Counted from the first letter of the stretch, positions 21,962 through 34,029 are shown. The stretch is DNA of 64,000 nucleotides from Hormiphora californensis (GCA_020137815.1 CM035351.1:9530969-9594968); one strand, 5' to 3'. Program-made: numbers and translations. The notes: a model not told the origin generated them from the letters alone.

Positions 21962-22745
21962 GAGAGAGTGGATGGTGAGAGAGAAATAGAGATAGGGAGA
22001 TACAGAGAGAAATACAGAGACAATAGGAGAGAATCGAGATATAATATAATAATAACATAACGGCGAGGGAGATACAGAAAATTATTGTACATGACTGTAC
22101 TGTTGAGGTTCACACAATAAATGCATGCACATCATTTCCCTCTAATATATGTCAAACTTGTGATAGATATAGAGCTAGAGAAACACTCTAAGACAGACTA
22201 TAGTGTAGGTCATGGGTATGCCATACCCATGACCTACACCATACACCATACCCAGTATGGAGAAATATATCAAAGGGATGGAGAGATAGAGATGGAGAGA
22301 TAGCGATGGAGATGGCCTTGCTCAAACCTCTTTCCTAGTAGGGGGGTTAGAACATAACAAGATGGAGATACAGGGTGGGCCAGAAACATGGAGCCATTTT
22401 GAGATAACTAATGTGTCAATACAGTTCGCTCTCCGAAATAGAGCTAGAGATAGAGCAAGAGATAGAGAGAAGACATCTGATAGCGAACGACAGAGGGAGA
22501 CAGATTGCTCTATCATAATCATCATACCTACATGAATAGCATGTAATAAAGATAAACAGAAATGTAATAAATAACTGGGAAGAGAATAGAATAAATAACT
22601 GGGAAGAGAATGGAACTCGGGAGGGATTTGGGAAGGGACGATTTGACAACTAACCTTCTTGGTTATGGAGATGAGAGTGTAGTTCACGCGTCCAGTCCAG
22701 TTCTCTTTTCGGAAAATATCCCATCCACATACTAGTTGGCCATCG
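21431..22745 (-). CDS. LINE ORF1-like domain protein, partial model
   Basis: The last exon 21431-21843 encodes about 137 residues. Its core (VRPVVVSLNSRETLISLLRK, then YSKVFLEPNRTLEQRVERKR, LSELRRSHPEGRYVISGG) resembles the RNA-binding RRM plus C-terminal domain of L1/CR1-type retrotransposon ORF1 proteins, which recur as free-standing genes in cnidarian and sponge genomes. An upstream exon ending at 22655 (donor GTTAGT) is in compatible phase; its start near 22745 is uncertain. The intron holds a CT microsatellite next to the acceptor. No reverse transcriptase is nearby. It could be a LINE remnant or a domesticated gene. Confidence 0.5.
21873..21970. repeat. (GA)n microsatellite
   Basis: About 95 bp of nearly pure GA, read as CT on the minus strand just upstream of the acceptor at 21844. 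Same arrangement as in GDI intron 5. Confidence 0.95.
22203..22239. repeat. perfect 37-nt palindrome
   Basis: Arms gtgtaggtcatgggtatg and catacccatgacctacac flank a single central c. 18 of 18 bases pair. Confidence 0.95.
22371..22446 (+). mobile_element. truncated copy of the mariner-like MITE
   Basis: About 75 bp starting cagggtgggccagaaacatg, preceded by TA, match the left end of the complete element at 48483-48762 (shared run continuing through gtgtcaatacagttcgctct). No matching right end is seen, so the copy is broken. Confidence 0.75.
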
Positions 22746-23159
22746 TCTAATTGTAGTCGTTACTGCGGTGAAAACTAGATTCCCATGTTTATCATATCAG
22801 TTGGTACCTGGACGGGGCAAAGATTGTTTATAGACATGGTGATGTAACTAGCTAAAAAAATGGTGAACATGTATTAGACTGTTTATCGATCGTGATTCGA
22901 TTAATTGGGGTTTCTTGCAACATTAGCTGGTACAGAATTTAGTGGTAACAGTACCTCGTTTGTAATAATTCCCCGAGAGAAAAGAAGAACACTTTTCCTC
23001 TTTGTAGACATTACACATCCGACATCCGTACACATCACTACTTTTGAGTTTTTCGTTTGCAGCATTAAACTATCAAATACTACCAGTTATAAATAAGAAA
23101 TTTAGGGATTAAAGGATAATAAATAGAGGGGATAGGTATAGTAACAAGGAGAAAGGGTT

Positions 23160-23700
23160 CAAAAGTAGGTACCTAGGAGAGACGATGTAGAATCAGGTAC
23201 CAAAAAGGGGGATGCAAAAGGAGTTACCCAAAAGGGGGAGGATGTAGAAGCAGGTATGAAGGAGTAAGGGTAAAGAAGGCTGAAGGAGGTACCCAGGAGG
23301 GGGATGAAGAAGCAGGTACCATAAGGAGGAAGGGTGTGCATGAAAGTTGGGCCAAGAGAGAATACAGAAGGAAAGACCCAGTGCTGGGGTGCAGGAGGAG
23401 GTACCCAGGGTACGGATGGAAGGTGGTACTCTGAAAGGAGAGAGTGCAGGAAGAGGTAAACCGGGCCAAGGGAGAGAGCAGAAAGATATACCCAATGGCC
23501 ACTACCCAGGAGCGAGGGAGAATGTAGAAGCAGGTACCACAGATGGCAAAAGGATGCACCAAAGACTCAGGACACAGGAAGGAGGATGTACAAACTGGTA
23601 CAAAAGAGGGAGGGTGCAAAAAGGTGCCCAGGAGAGGTCAAACTCTAGAGGAAGTACAGAAGGGGGCTCCAAGGTGCCCAGTAGGAGGAAGAAGCTATGG
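23160..23700. repeat. degenerate GGTACC-rich minisatellite
   Basis: Repeated caggtacc / aggtaccca motifs about 28-30 bp apart (for example near 23168, 23196, 23287, 23316, 23400, 23533) in purine-rich spacers. The open frames through it are by-products of the repeat. Confidence 0.65.
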
Positions 23701-23884
23701 CAGCGACTGCATAATGCTAAAGGAGAACCGAGAAACCCACGATCGAGGCAGTGGTCTGATGAGGGTCCTTCAGTAAATGTAAATGTAATATAATCATTTA
23801 TATATACCACTTTATAGTGTAAAATAATGGAGCACGCACCAACAGCCTACGCTTGACATACTCTCTCACTTTCAAAAGTGGTAC

Positions 23885-24000
23885 AGATACAAAACACGAG
23901 CATAACAAAACACGAACATACAAACACGAACATAAACACGAACATACAAAACACGAACATACAAAACACGAACATATACCACGAACATTCAAAACACGAT
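23885..24000. repeat. short tandem repeat (aacacgaacatac units)
   Basis: About eight imperfect copies of a 13-17 bp aaacacgaacata unit, followed by a G run at 24018-24028. Confidence 0.85.
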
Positions 24001-24370
24001 CATAACAGCTTTCAACAGGGGGGGGGGGGTTTCAACAAGAAAGCAGCCAAATTGTGGGAAGCGATAAATTAATAAGATTGCAATCAAATATGGCACAACT
24101 AAAACAGAAAGTAAAGAAATTAATAGAAATCAGAAGGAAATTGCCAGGAGCGTCCGGATCAGACGTACCAAAATCCACCAGAGTGGATTTGAGACATTTT
24201 TGGTTCGGCTCGGCTGTGGACGAACTTCTCGCTCAGAAAGAGCCGCGCACTTGCACGCGCAAATCTATTTACAAATTTCACTACTGCGCGCGAAATTAAG
24301 AAACCCTACTACCGGCCGGACCGCGTTTTATTTAGTTACGTCGGATCGCGAGATCTGGACGCGCGGCACG

Positions 24371-24445
24371 TAGTGGAAGCTCTTACGGTAATTCCCACGC
24401 ACCGTGGGAACATTTCCCACGCCGCGCCCTGTTTTCCCACGCTTT
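24371..24445 (+). mobile_element. left terminal inverted repeat of a ~3.5 kb element
   Basis: Begins tagtggaagctcttacggta and continues attcccacg, followed by further cccacgc-type matches. It is the inverse of the sequence ending at 27888. Flanking acg may be a 3-bp target duplication. Confidence 0.7.
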
Positions 24446-25379
24446 GCTTTCACCCCACAAAGAATTATCGCGCGTGACGTCTAAAGTTTTGAGGATGCAG
24501 TTGTTAACAATTTGGGTAGCGCCGCGAGCATCAGAGCACAGCAGCAGCAGGTCACTGAGCATTTCGGTACTATCACACTGCACAGTGCACACACATGACA
24601 CATTGCACCAATGGATTGCATCATTGGCGTTGGAACATCAATGAGGAACAGTTCGGTGGAAGGGAAACCAGGCCAAGAGTGCTGTCATGGCTGTAACCAG
24701 CCCCAGCGTCGTCTAATTACAACGATAAAGTATGAAAGTTTTACCCTTCGCCGAAACATTCCTAATTGATATATTGGGTACAAAACGAATATTCTTTAAT
24801 TAGATGGATTTATAACAAAATGAACGCAAAATTCTAAGAAGACAGATCACAAACAATTGTTATCTTTCTGGACACTACTTATCGATCACAATATGAAATA
24901 TTCTCAAAATGATAAAGAGTTTGGTTTTGTTCAAACCCTAGAACATGGTAAAAAGAGTTCGTGATATCCTAATCTAACGATAATTATAGTCCTATAAATC
25001 TCAATTTACAGCAGCATCTTGTAGGGAATGCGGACAGTGACACCTCCGTGTCTAACTTTAGTAGACGTGTCCGATGTCCGTACCGTAGTTAGTCGAATTC
25101 CGTTATATTATTATGGGATAACGGCTGATTCCAGGCATCGATCTTAGATACACATATCTTGTAGATGGGATAATATTAATCGTCTAGAGAGGGTGTTGTA
25201 ACCAGCTGTACTCGGCAGAATCCTGGGAGGGGGAGGGAATGTTAGTCAAAAGTGCGTCCAGGACCATGCTCCTTTTATAATTTGGTTTATCGACTATTCA
25301 AAAAGACAACCGTCTCGCTGAGAAAGAGACACAAATCATCTCTTCTGAGAAGGGATGATTTCAGCCTTCTCCGCTTCCT

Positions 25380-26960
25380 TCCTTATCTTAATGTGTCACA
25401 TGGGGTGGGCCTCTATCAGAATCGATAATTTTGTACCTCTCATCTGGCCGGGATCCGAAGTGGCGGGGCAACTTTAATGTGGTTTGAATGGGAGCCTCTC
25501 TCATTATCTCTAGTGCTCGGTCGTGGGTACAGTTAGTCAGGACCTACAAGGAGAGCTGTTATTACATATCTAGGTATGTATGATTGTGTAAAAATTCCCT
25601 TTTATTTCCTCTCCTGAATTCTCCTCGACAATGTTCTTAATTCTTATGTTACATTTGATCGCGGCGTGGTGAAGCAGGGTGGAACAAGACAATCAGGTTC
25701 AGTACTCACCAGCTACACTGAGCAGTGTATCCTTAGGGATAATCTCAGTCGCCACTGCAGGACTACTCAACACCCTGATACAGCCCTGGAGTGTGTCGCT
25801 ACCTCCCTGAATGAAGAATGGTGATGCCAAGAGCCTGCCGAACTATTGTCACCGTCACTATTTGTTCGTAATGTAGAGTTTTACTGATCGTCAAACCTAG
25901 AGGAGGAACAGGGTTTAGAGAGATCTGCACTCGGTATCAGGGGAGTGTGAGCAGGTTGTTATGTTCTGAGTTCTGACCCTCCTAAAAATTTGTAAACACA
26001 CACAACAAGAATCCCATTCAAAAGAAAAACTATGAAACCGGGCACTAAACGCTGCTCCATCTCATCGCAACCCATCTCGCCATCTCGCCATCTCGCAACT
26101 CGCCAGCTCTCCATCGCGCATCAGCGCGCCAATCCGCCACGCGCAGCGAAGCCCATCCGCAGCGCGCCAGCGCGCCAGAGCGCCAGCGCGACAGGCGCCA
26201 GGAGCCAGCGAGAAAGCGCGCCACAAGAAAGGCAAAGCCGCAGCGCGCAGCGCGCCAGCGCGACAGCGCGAAAGCGCGCCAGCGCGCACGCGCAAGCTCC
26301 CTCAGCGCTCCAGCGCCAAGCGCCAGAGCTTCCATCGCGCCAGCCAGCTCCAGCGAGCCAATCTCCATCTCTCCATCTATCCAACATCTCCATCTCTCAA
26401 GCGAACACGCTCCATCTCTCCATCTCATCATCCTCCATCTCTCCATCTCTCCATCTCTCCATCTCTCCATCTCTCCATCTCTCCATCTCTCCATCTCTCC
26501 ATCTCTCCATCTCCTTCTCCATCTCCATCTCCATCTCTATCTCTATTAATTCTCCCTCCCTACTCACGGCGGAGTAACTTTTCAGCTACTATAGTGTAAC
26601 TTAGCCTACAGTGCAACAAGGTCGAACAAGGCAAGGCAGGGGGGGTGATTTGATCGATACTGGAACTGGTAAGAGATTATAGCAAGTAGCGACGTGTGAT
26701 CTGAAACTTACTCATGAGTGGTAAGTGCACTGCTATCTCCATCCCCGATATTAAAGAGGATCTCCAGCTCTGCATCGGATGGGGGCACTGGACAAGAGTG
26801 GCGTTCATTACAGTTAGTCGGACCCTATTCTTGCATTGTCGTAGTATGCTGCCTGTTCGAATGATAGGCCACTAACGGGAACATCGTTTATTGCAGGGAC
26901 AACGTCACCCGACCGGAGACGGCCATCTTGGTATATTAGACCTGGGGGAAGAGGTGAGGT
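25380..26960 (-). pseudogene. multi-PDZ protein exons with broken frame
   Basis: Minus-strand exons recognisable as PDZ modules. From 26941 downward: GLIYQDGRLRSGDVVPAIND and VSGLSFEQAA, then in a shifted frame LRQCKNRVRLTV. About 26777-26715: a linker exon (SDAELEILFNIGDGD). About 25840-25740: VTIVRQALG and IIPKDTLLSVAG. 25555-25430: LTNCTHDRALEIMREAPIQT, the end of a second PDZ. Several single-base frame changes are needed to link the pieces, so this is either a decayed gene or an error-rich patch of a real one. PDZ proteins scaffold membrane complexes. Exons upstream of 26960 were not securely found (one candidate near 27185-27250). Confidence 0.5.
26040..26570. repeat. low-complexity satellite (agcgcgcc and ctccatct blocks)
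   Basis: The first part is built from gcgccagcgcg-type units, the second from about a dozen ctccatct octamers. The region sits within an intron of the PDZ locus. The open frames across it are compositional artefacts. Confidence 0.9.
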
Positions 26961-27814
26961 CAGTGAAGACTAGATCTGGTGAAGAAATGAAAATGAAAAT
27001 GAACTTCAATATTTATATTAGAGTCATATAAGTGACTCGTCCCGCTCTCACACTACAGACATATACAAATAAGTCATATATATCCTACAAGGCTGAGAGG
27101 CTTAGAGCTTCAGCAGTTACCTAAAGCGGGACCTAAAGAGAGGATCAGGACCTGGTGATGGGTATGTAATCAATAAACCTGGGTTTATATGTAGCGGGTC
27201 ACCCGCTAGGGTGATTCGCTGCACCATATACTGCCCGACCTGCGAAGCAGGGAGGGTGGTACATGGTGTAAAACCCTACCAAAGGGAGGGGTCCATTATT
27301 CATACTTTGTATAAGCAAGGATTTGTTGATTATAAGTTTCCAGTGGAAAACCCCAACGGGGCACCTACCTATTCTATAATCTAGTGTGTGATCAGGTTAC
27401 ATAGTACCAATGGTACCGTACCATTCGATCTAGTCTCTCTGTAGGGCCGTATCTTCACAGTTAGGAATCTTTTCTTAACATTTTTGTAGATTCTCAGTGC
27501 TCCCTCGTGTCCGGGTGTCCGCGAGGCCAAAAAACCGGAGAAAGAAAAGAAAAATGGAAAAAAACAAAAAGAATGGTGCTCCAATGACCAATCCCAATTT
27601 ACGATTATTATAGAGTACAGAAGGGCAATTCTTTATCTTGTGTTACCTGTTAGGAGGTGATCATCAGCAGCTACAGCCTGCAGACCTATTTGAATGTCTT
27701 TCTTTTATGTAGGGAAATGACGAATCAAAGAAGCTTTGTAAAAACTGAATCGAAGAAACGATAAATTTGAGAAATCCACGCGCAGTCCAGATGTTTTGTC
27801 AGCACTGTATATGC

Positions 27815-27889
27815 TTTCGGCGTGGGAAAAATGCGCGCAGCGTGAGAATTTCCCACGCTCGTGGGAATTACCGTAAGAGCTTCCACTAA
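27815..27889 (-). mobile_element. right terminal inverted repeat of the ~3.5 kb element
   Basis: Reads cgtgggaattaccgtaagag then cttccacta at its outer end, the inverse of the left repeat at 24371, with further gcgtgggaaa matches inward. Followed by acg, matching the left flank. Confidence 0.7.
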
Positions 27890-28221
27890 CGGGGCGACGT
27901 CGCTCAGAGTTCGCGTGTTACAGCGTGTTACAGCGCGGCGCTTACACTTAAAATTGCAATTGAAATATTTTGCAAAATCTGAGTCGTGTTTTTTCTCTTC
28001 CCGAAACGGAACCAACCGGTTCCAAGTGAAACATTTGGGTGTTTTGAGTGTCACCAGTGCCCAGTGGTGTTAAAACCGTGAGTGGTGAGTCACCACTGGT
28101 GACTCACCAATCACGGTTTTTTAGGGTTAACGTAGGGTTAGGGCTAACGTAGGGTTGGGCTTTGAACTAGCCAAAACGGATGAGTGGCTTCAGGCTTGGT
28201 GGTTAGACGGTCTAATATTGC

Positions 28222-28262
28222 ATGTGACCCTCAAATTATCTTGAAATCCAAGATTATGTTAT
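28222..28262 (+). repeat. dispersed repeat, copy 1
   Basis: atgtgaccctcaaattatct then tgaaatccaagattatgtta; 38 of about 41 bases match the copy at 34265. The two lie on either side of the ALDH gene. Confidence 0.75.
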
Positions 28263-28700
28263 CAGTTATGTAGGGTACTTTTTGGCAGTGCACACCTGTT
28301 TCAACCTCCAAGCGAGAAAAAACGAGCTATTTCCTTCGACCTTCCGTTTTATTGATTTTTAAGGCGTACCTAGTCTCATACCACACGTCGGCCCATTTTA
28401 GGTTTTTAAACACAAAACTTTCAGACACTAGTTTTGGTTACTTGCGAAAAGTTACGACTTGCCCCGATCACGGACAGTACCAACCAACCAACCGATCACG
28501 GACCACCACAGCTGTCATCTGGTGCTGCAATCTGTTGTTTTGTTCAAACCCATTACCCATTCGCGAAATGGGGTCTAGCTAGGCAAATCTAAAGCTGATC
28601 AATATGATATTATCACACGCTTGGGGTGCTAACTTCTAAAAAAGCCGACTCTATTTCTTCTTTTTTTATACCCTCTATACACTCTCCCTTCTGAAATAGA

Positions 28701-30879
28701 ATGACACTATCCAAGTTCCTTCCCCGGACCTTTGCCCGACTGCAAAGTACCGCTGCTGCTGCTGCCTTCAACAGCAAGAACACCCCCATTAAACAGACAC
28801 AGGTGGGAGATATGTCATTGCATTGTCTCATATAAGACCGTCCTCTCCAAATAATCATTGTGTTAAATGATTGTTTCCTGTTTTCCAAAAACTGACAGAT
28901 ATTCTTTATATTCAGCTGTTTATCAACAACGAGTTTGTGGAGGCTAAGAGTGGAAATAGATTTGAAGTTATTAATCCCTCTAACGGTGACATTATTTGCG
29001 ATGTTGCTGAAGCAGACAAGGTATTTAATAATTTCCAGTTTCCTGTTCTGAAGGTGCCCAGCTGTTCTGAAGGTGCCCAGCTGTCATGGTCAAGCTATCT
29101 ATAATTCTAATTTTTGAAATGTCCCCACTCTCTTTAAATTCCCTTTCCTCAGGCTGATGTTGATATTGCAGTGGCTGCTGCCAGATCTGCCTTTGAGATT
29201 GGCAGCCCATGGAGAACGATGGATGCTAGTCACAGGGGACGCCTGCTCTACAAACTAGCTGATGCTATTGAGCGGGATATTGATTACATCTCCGTATGTG
29301 CTCTACCTTTTTTATATGTTGACTGTTTCCAGTTCTCTGGAATTGAGTTGAAAATGTGGAAATTCGTTATCTCTGAGCTGCTACAAAGACACCTGCAGCC
29401 CCTCCACTCTATGTCCGATCAAGTTTCACCCCTCTCCGCTAACAGCATTTCCTTCCTAGGCCTTGGAAACACTCGACAATGGAAAACCGTTCAGTGATTC
29501 TCGACATGTTGATGTTCCCCTTGTTATCAAATGTCTCCGGTACTATGCTGGGTGGGCCGATAAAATCCACGGAAAAGTCATTCCCGCAGGTCAGAACAGA
29601 CATCTTCCAATCATACAATTACTAGTGAACAACTAATTTCCTATATATAACTGTACTAAACTTATTAGACGGTAGCACGCTGGTCTACACCCGACACGAG
29701 CCTGTAGGTGTAGTGGGAGGTATCATCCCCTGGAACTTCCCTCTCCTCATGTTCGCATGGAAGATCGCCCCAATGTTGGCATGTGGAAACACAGCTGTGA
29801 TGAAGTGTGCAGAACAGACACCCCTCACTGCACTTTACGTTGCTAAACTCGCTAAAGAGGTGTGTTTCGCCACAGGGCCCCATTCACACTATCTCATCCC
29901 CCTCACAATATAGACCTACATGGTGCTGTGATAAATGGTGTTGTGTTGTGACTTGAGACAAATGTTTCCTACTTCATTGGTAGAGTTATTGTCTACATAT
30001 TCTTGAGAGGTCTTTGTTGTACCACATCAAGATGTAGGCCTCGGGACCACCGCTCAATATTGTTCTTATTATTCCAGAGAACTTTCATAAGTCTGTGTAA
30101 ACAATAAATGTTTGTTTAAACCGCAATTCTTACCGCACTCCTGGCACGCCTCACTAGTTGAACGGAATAAAATGCATGTGAACTGACTAACGAGATGTAT
30201 AACATTATCATTACTTTTTACTTGTTTTGGTAAAATAATTTTCATCTACCCCATATGGCATATCAGTATTCAGTACTCAGTAGTCAGTAAGGAAGTATCC
30301 AATCTCATTAGATACCCCTCAAATACTGGATCTACATACCAGCTCAAAAAGTTATCTTGCAACATCCCCTAACATCTCCCTCACAGCTCATTGTCCTAAC
30401 ACCACCCCCCCCCTTCATACCAGGTTGGATTCCCCGATGGAGTTATCAACATTCTCTCTGGATTTGGAAACACCGCTGGTGGGGCCATGTCTCACCACAT
30501 GGATATTGACAAGATCGGATTCACTGGATCTACAGAGGTTTGTTTACTTTGACATGATAACAACTCTTTCACCAGATTACAATAATAATAATAAAGAGGT
30601 ATTTTGTTTACTTTAGGGGGTTTCTGAAAAACTTTCGAGATAATTCGGTGTTTTTGTATGAAATGGCTCCTTTTATTTTTGCTTTTCTCGACTCTTTCAA
30701 GTTTCATGCAAATCAAATTAGCTTTCCGCTTTTCTTATTCATTTTATACAATTTCGGCCTGACTGCCGCCTAACAGCATGAGTGAAGTTAATTAGATACT
30801 GTGAGAAAGAGAGTGTATGACGAGCCGGAAAAGAGACGGGGTGGTGGCCGGTATATATTCATGTGAACCTGGCTCTCCT

Positions 30880-30941
<62 letters not shown>

Positions 30942-33900
30942 GACTTTCTCTATAACGAGACTGCTCGATACAAGCTATCTAATTATCCCAGATCAAGATA
31001 TATCTTCCTACTAACTCATTCCTTCCAATAGGTTGGTAAGATAATCCAGCAGGCCTCTGGACAAAGCAACCTGAAGCGGGTCACTCTGGAGTTGGGTGGA
31101 AAATCTCCCAACATTGTCTTTGATGATTGCGACTGTGAGTTAAACAGATATCATTTATTGTGTTAGAAATATGTAGTAATTGATTATATAACAAAGCCGA
31201 AGAGAATATAATACCTATAGAATGCGGGGTAAGACATATCTAATACCTTGGAAACTACAACTGACTAATTGATTCCTATTATTCCCAGTGAAACAGGCTG
31301 TGGGTGCCTCTCATATGGGCCTGTTCTTCAATGTGGGTCAATGCTGCTGCGCTGGATCAAGGCTCTACGTTCAAGGTAATAATATCTAGATTAGTGGCAA
31401 ATCATCTTCCACAAAGCGAACTAAAAGTAATATCTGAGACCTAACACCCCTCTATTACACAGAGGGAATATACGAGAAGTTTGTTGGAGAGATGGTGAAA
31501 CAAGCTGAGGCCCGAGTACTGGGCGATCCCTTTGACCCCAAAACAAACCACGGTGCCCAGATTGATGCCACACAACTCAACAAGATTATTGGACTAGTCG
31601 ATTCAGGGGTGAAACAGGGCGCCTCACTACAGTGCGGGGGTGGACAACATGGAGACAAGGGATTCTATATGCAGCCCACTGTATTTGCTGATGTTAAAGA
31701 TGATATGGATATCTCCACACAGGAGGTAGGTTGGGAAATATGATTGTGATTCAATCGTAACATTTAGAAACTATTTGAGAGAGAAGTTGTCGGTATTTGG
31801 CCCGAGTCCAAGAATCGCGGTGAAGGAAGCGAGAGGTAGTTGACAGCTAGAGAAGGAGTGGAGAAAGTTGTAATATTGCTCACTTCTGCCACAAAATCGA
31901 GTCATTAGGAAGAGAGAGACAGGTTCAATTTCATGGATTGTTCCGCGGAATTTGATATTTAGAGCTGGCGCGGCCGCCCAACACATCTCACAGGGGGTCT
32001 ACCGATAATAGCGCGCACCTGTCTCGCGGGAAGATGGGACTGGTCGGAGGAACCAGGAAACTGCATGATACAATTACACGCAAGTTTTAGGTCTGCAGTG
32101 TTAACTGCATATTCTGGAATATTCTAGTGCATATCCTGCTGTAACACAGATGTAGGGCACATTGTAGAGGCCATAACATAGCATTCAATGCCTGTGAATT
32201 GTCATTCGACAGATTTATGTTAGATATTAAGGGTACACCTGGCGTTTTTCATCATCGAGTGCCCAACCAAATGACTTCACCAGGGTCATACAAAATGGAC
32301 CTCAAATATGCAATTTTAGCCCTAAAGTCGAATTCATATTTTTGCTACAGCCTATTTTCAAAGTGGCGTTTTCTCAAATTTTGTCCTCAGGACCACTTTT
32401 TTTGAGATAGAAACATTAAATTCTTGGAATTTGAAGAGAATATAAAGGTGAATAAGCTCAAAGAAGGATTTTTGAAACGGAGCTTATTTCTGGCCATGAG
32501 AACGGTTTACTTTTTTGCGTCTTTGACACGCTGGCTGAGAATGTTCCCATGCTTCATTAGAGATGAAAATCTGGAAATAGTTGCTCAAAACGATTATCTA
32601 TGTGGCCCAAAAATTTTGGAAATTTTCCGCCAAAGATGTGGTGTACAGAGCTTGTTTTGTGAAACCCGTCTTTTTGAAAAAAAGGGAAAATCCCTGTATC
32701 TCAAAAACGGATGATTGTAGAGACCTGCGACCAAGCTTAATCTATTCAGAAGGTCCGATTTTGGGGGGGTCTTCTGAGAAACATTTTGCTCCTACTCCAA
32801 CCGTTTTTGCTGTAATTGCAAAAAACCAATTCTATGAAAAGGGGGAACAACTCTATTCCAGTAGCCTGCTTCGTGCTGATTTCCCCCTTACTTGCTGATA
32901 CCTTTTTTGTAATTACAGCAAAAACGGTTGGAGTAGGAGCAAAATGTCTCTTAGAAGACCCCCCCCCCCCCCAAATCGGACCTTCTGAATCGATTAAGCT
33001 TGGTTGCAGGTCTCTACAATCATCCGTTTTTGAGATACAGGGATTTTCCCTTTTTTTCAAAAAGACGGGTTTCACAAAACAAGCTCTGTACACCACATCT
33101 TTGGCGGAAAATTTCCAAAATTTTTGGGCCACATAGATAATCGTTTTGAGCAACTATTTCCAGATTTTCATCTCTAATGAAGCATGGGAACATTCTCAGC
33201 CAGCGTGTCAAAGACGCAAAAAAGTAAACCGTTCTCATGGCCAGAAATAAGCTCCGTTTCAAAAATCCTTCTTTGAGCTTATTCACCTTTATATTCTCTT
33301 CAAATTCCAAGAATTTAATGTTTCTATCTCAAAAAAAGTGGTCCTGAGGTCAAAAATTCCGACAAAATTTGAGAAAACGCCACTTTGAAAATAGGCTGTA
33401 GCAAAAATATGAATTCGACTTTAGGGCTAAAATTGCATATTTGAGGTCCATTTTGTATGACCTAAACCCTGGTGAAGTCATTTGGTTGGGCACTCGATGA
33501 TGAAAAACGCCAGGTGTACCCTTAAGACACATCATATCACCCCCCTCTCTGCAGATATTTGGACCAGTTATGCAGATCAGTTCGTTCAAGACTGTGGATG
33601 AAGTGATAGAGAGGGCTAACAATACTAACTATGGGCTTGCTGCTGGTGTATTCACTAAGAATGTTGACAAGATGTACCAAGTTAGCAGCGCCCTAAAGGC
33701 AGGACATGTGTGGGGAAATACATACAACGTTCTGGTTACCCAGGTAACCACCCTCTCATCTCGATATTAATAACGTGGTTACCCTCCCTCTCTGTATCAG
33801 TACAATAGAGAGATGGGGAACACCTTTACTGAAAGAGGGTGTGATATTATCACTGATAATGATACTGAACATGACCCAACTCCCCTTACTCAACAGCAAC

Positions 33901-34029
33901 TCTCTGTTTCAGTCTCCATTTGGTGGGTACAAGGAGTCTGGATTTGGACGTGATCTAGGAGAGTACGCCCTGAGCAGCTATACTGAGGTGAAGTGCGTTA
34001 CCATGGCTGTACCCCAGAAAAACTCTTAA
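28701..34029 (+). CDS. ALDH2: mitochondrial aldehyde dehydrogenase (ALDH1/2 class)
   Basis: Eleven exons: 28701-28802, 28916-29020, 29153-29293, 29460-29589, 29669-29859, 30424-30537, 31032-31134, 31289-31375, 31463-31725, 33555-33743 and 33913-34029. Total 1542 nt, 513 aa (human ALDH2 517). Oxidises aldehydes to acids with NAD+. The N-terminus ([17 protein letters not shown]) is an amphipathic, Arg-bearing mitochondrial presequence. Present are the NAD fold ([13 protein letters not shown]), the general-base segment [11 protein letters not shown], and the nucleophile in [12 protein letters not shown] (middle Cys about residue 315). [19 protein letters not shown] closes the protein. All phases agree and no excess bases are seen. 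Intron 10 (1829 bp) holds a palindromic transposon and intron 6 a GA microsatellite. Confidence 0.96.
30882..30941. repeat. (GA)n microsatellite in ALDH intron 6
   Basis: About 60 bp of uninterrupted GA, on the transcribed strand as GA rather than CT, so it is not part of the pyrimidine tract. Confidence 0.95.
32231..33521. mobile_element. 1.29 kb palindromic element flanked by TTAA (piggyBac-like non-autonomous)
   Basis: TTAA at 32227-32230 and again at 33522-33525 brackets a sequence starting gggtacacctggcgtttttc and ending in its exact inverse. The two arms (about 32231-32826 and 32906-33521) are near-identical inverted copies around an ~80-bp spacer. TTAA target duplication is the hallmark of the piggyBac superfamily. 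Each arm contains the same 96-codon open frame ([12 protein letters not shown]...), inverted relative to the other; it shows no transposase motif. High arm identity suggests recent insertion or ongoing arm conversion. It lies in ALDH intron 10 without disturbing the splice sites. Confidence 0.88.

Noticed and set aside
21769-22113. Open frame with Leu-Ser repeats
   Set aside because: Translation of the GA/CT microsatellite plus intron; only the exon from 21843 downward has protein-like character.
23885-24000. CRISPR-like array of aacacgaacata units
   Set aside because: Units are short, adjoin without unique spacers, and the genome is eukaryotic.
26032-26577. Overlapping open frames of 90-180 codons on both strands
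   Set aside because: Low-complexity octamer and GCGC repeats stay open in several frames; no domain or splice support.
28080-28180. Interstitial telomere repeat (agggtt motifs)
   Set aside because: Only one true ttaggg is present; the rest is taacgtaggg, and the block is short.
32424-33310. Identical 96-codon frames in both arms as transposase genes
   Set aside because: No catalytic or DNA-binding motif visible; short and inside the palindromic arms, so treated as non-coding element sequence.
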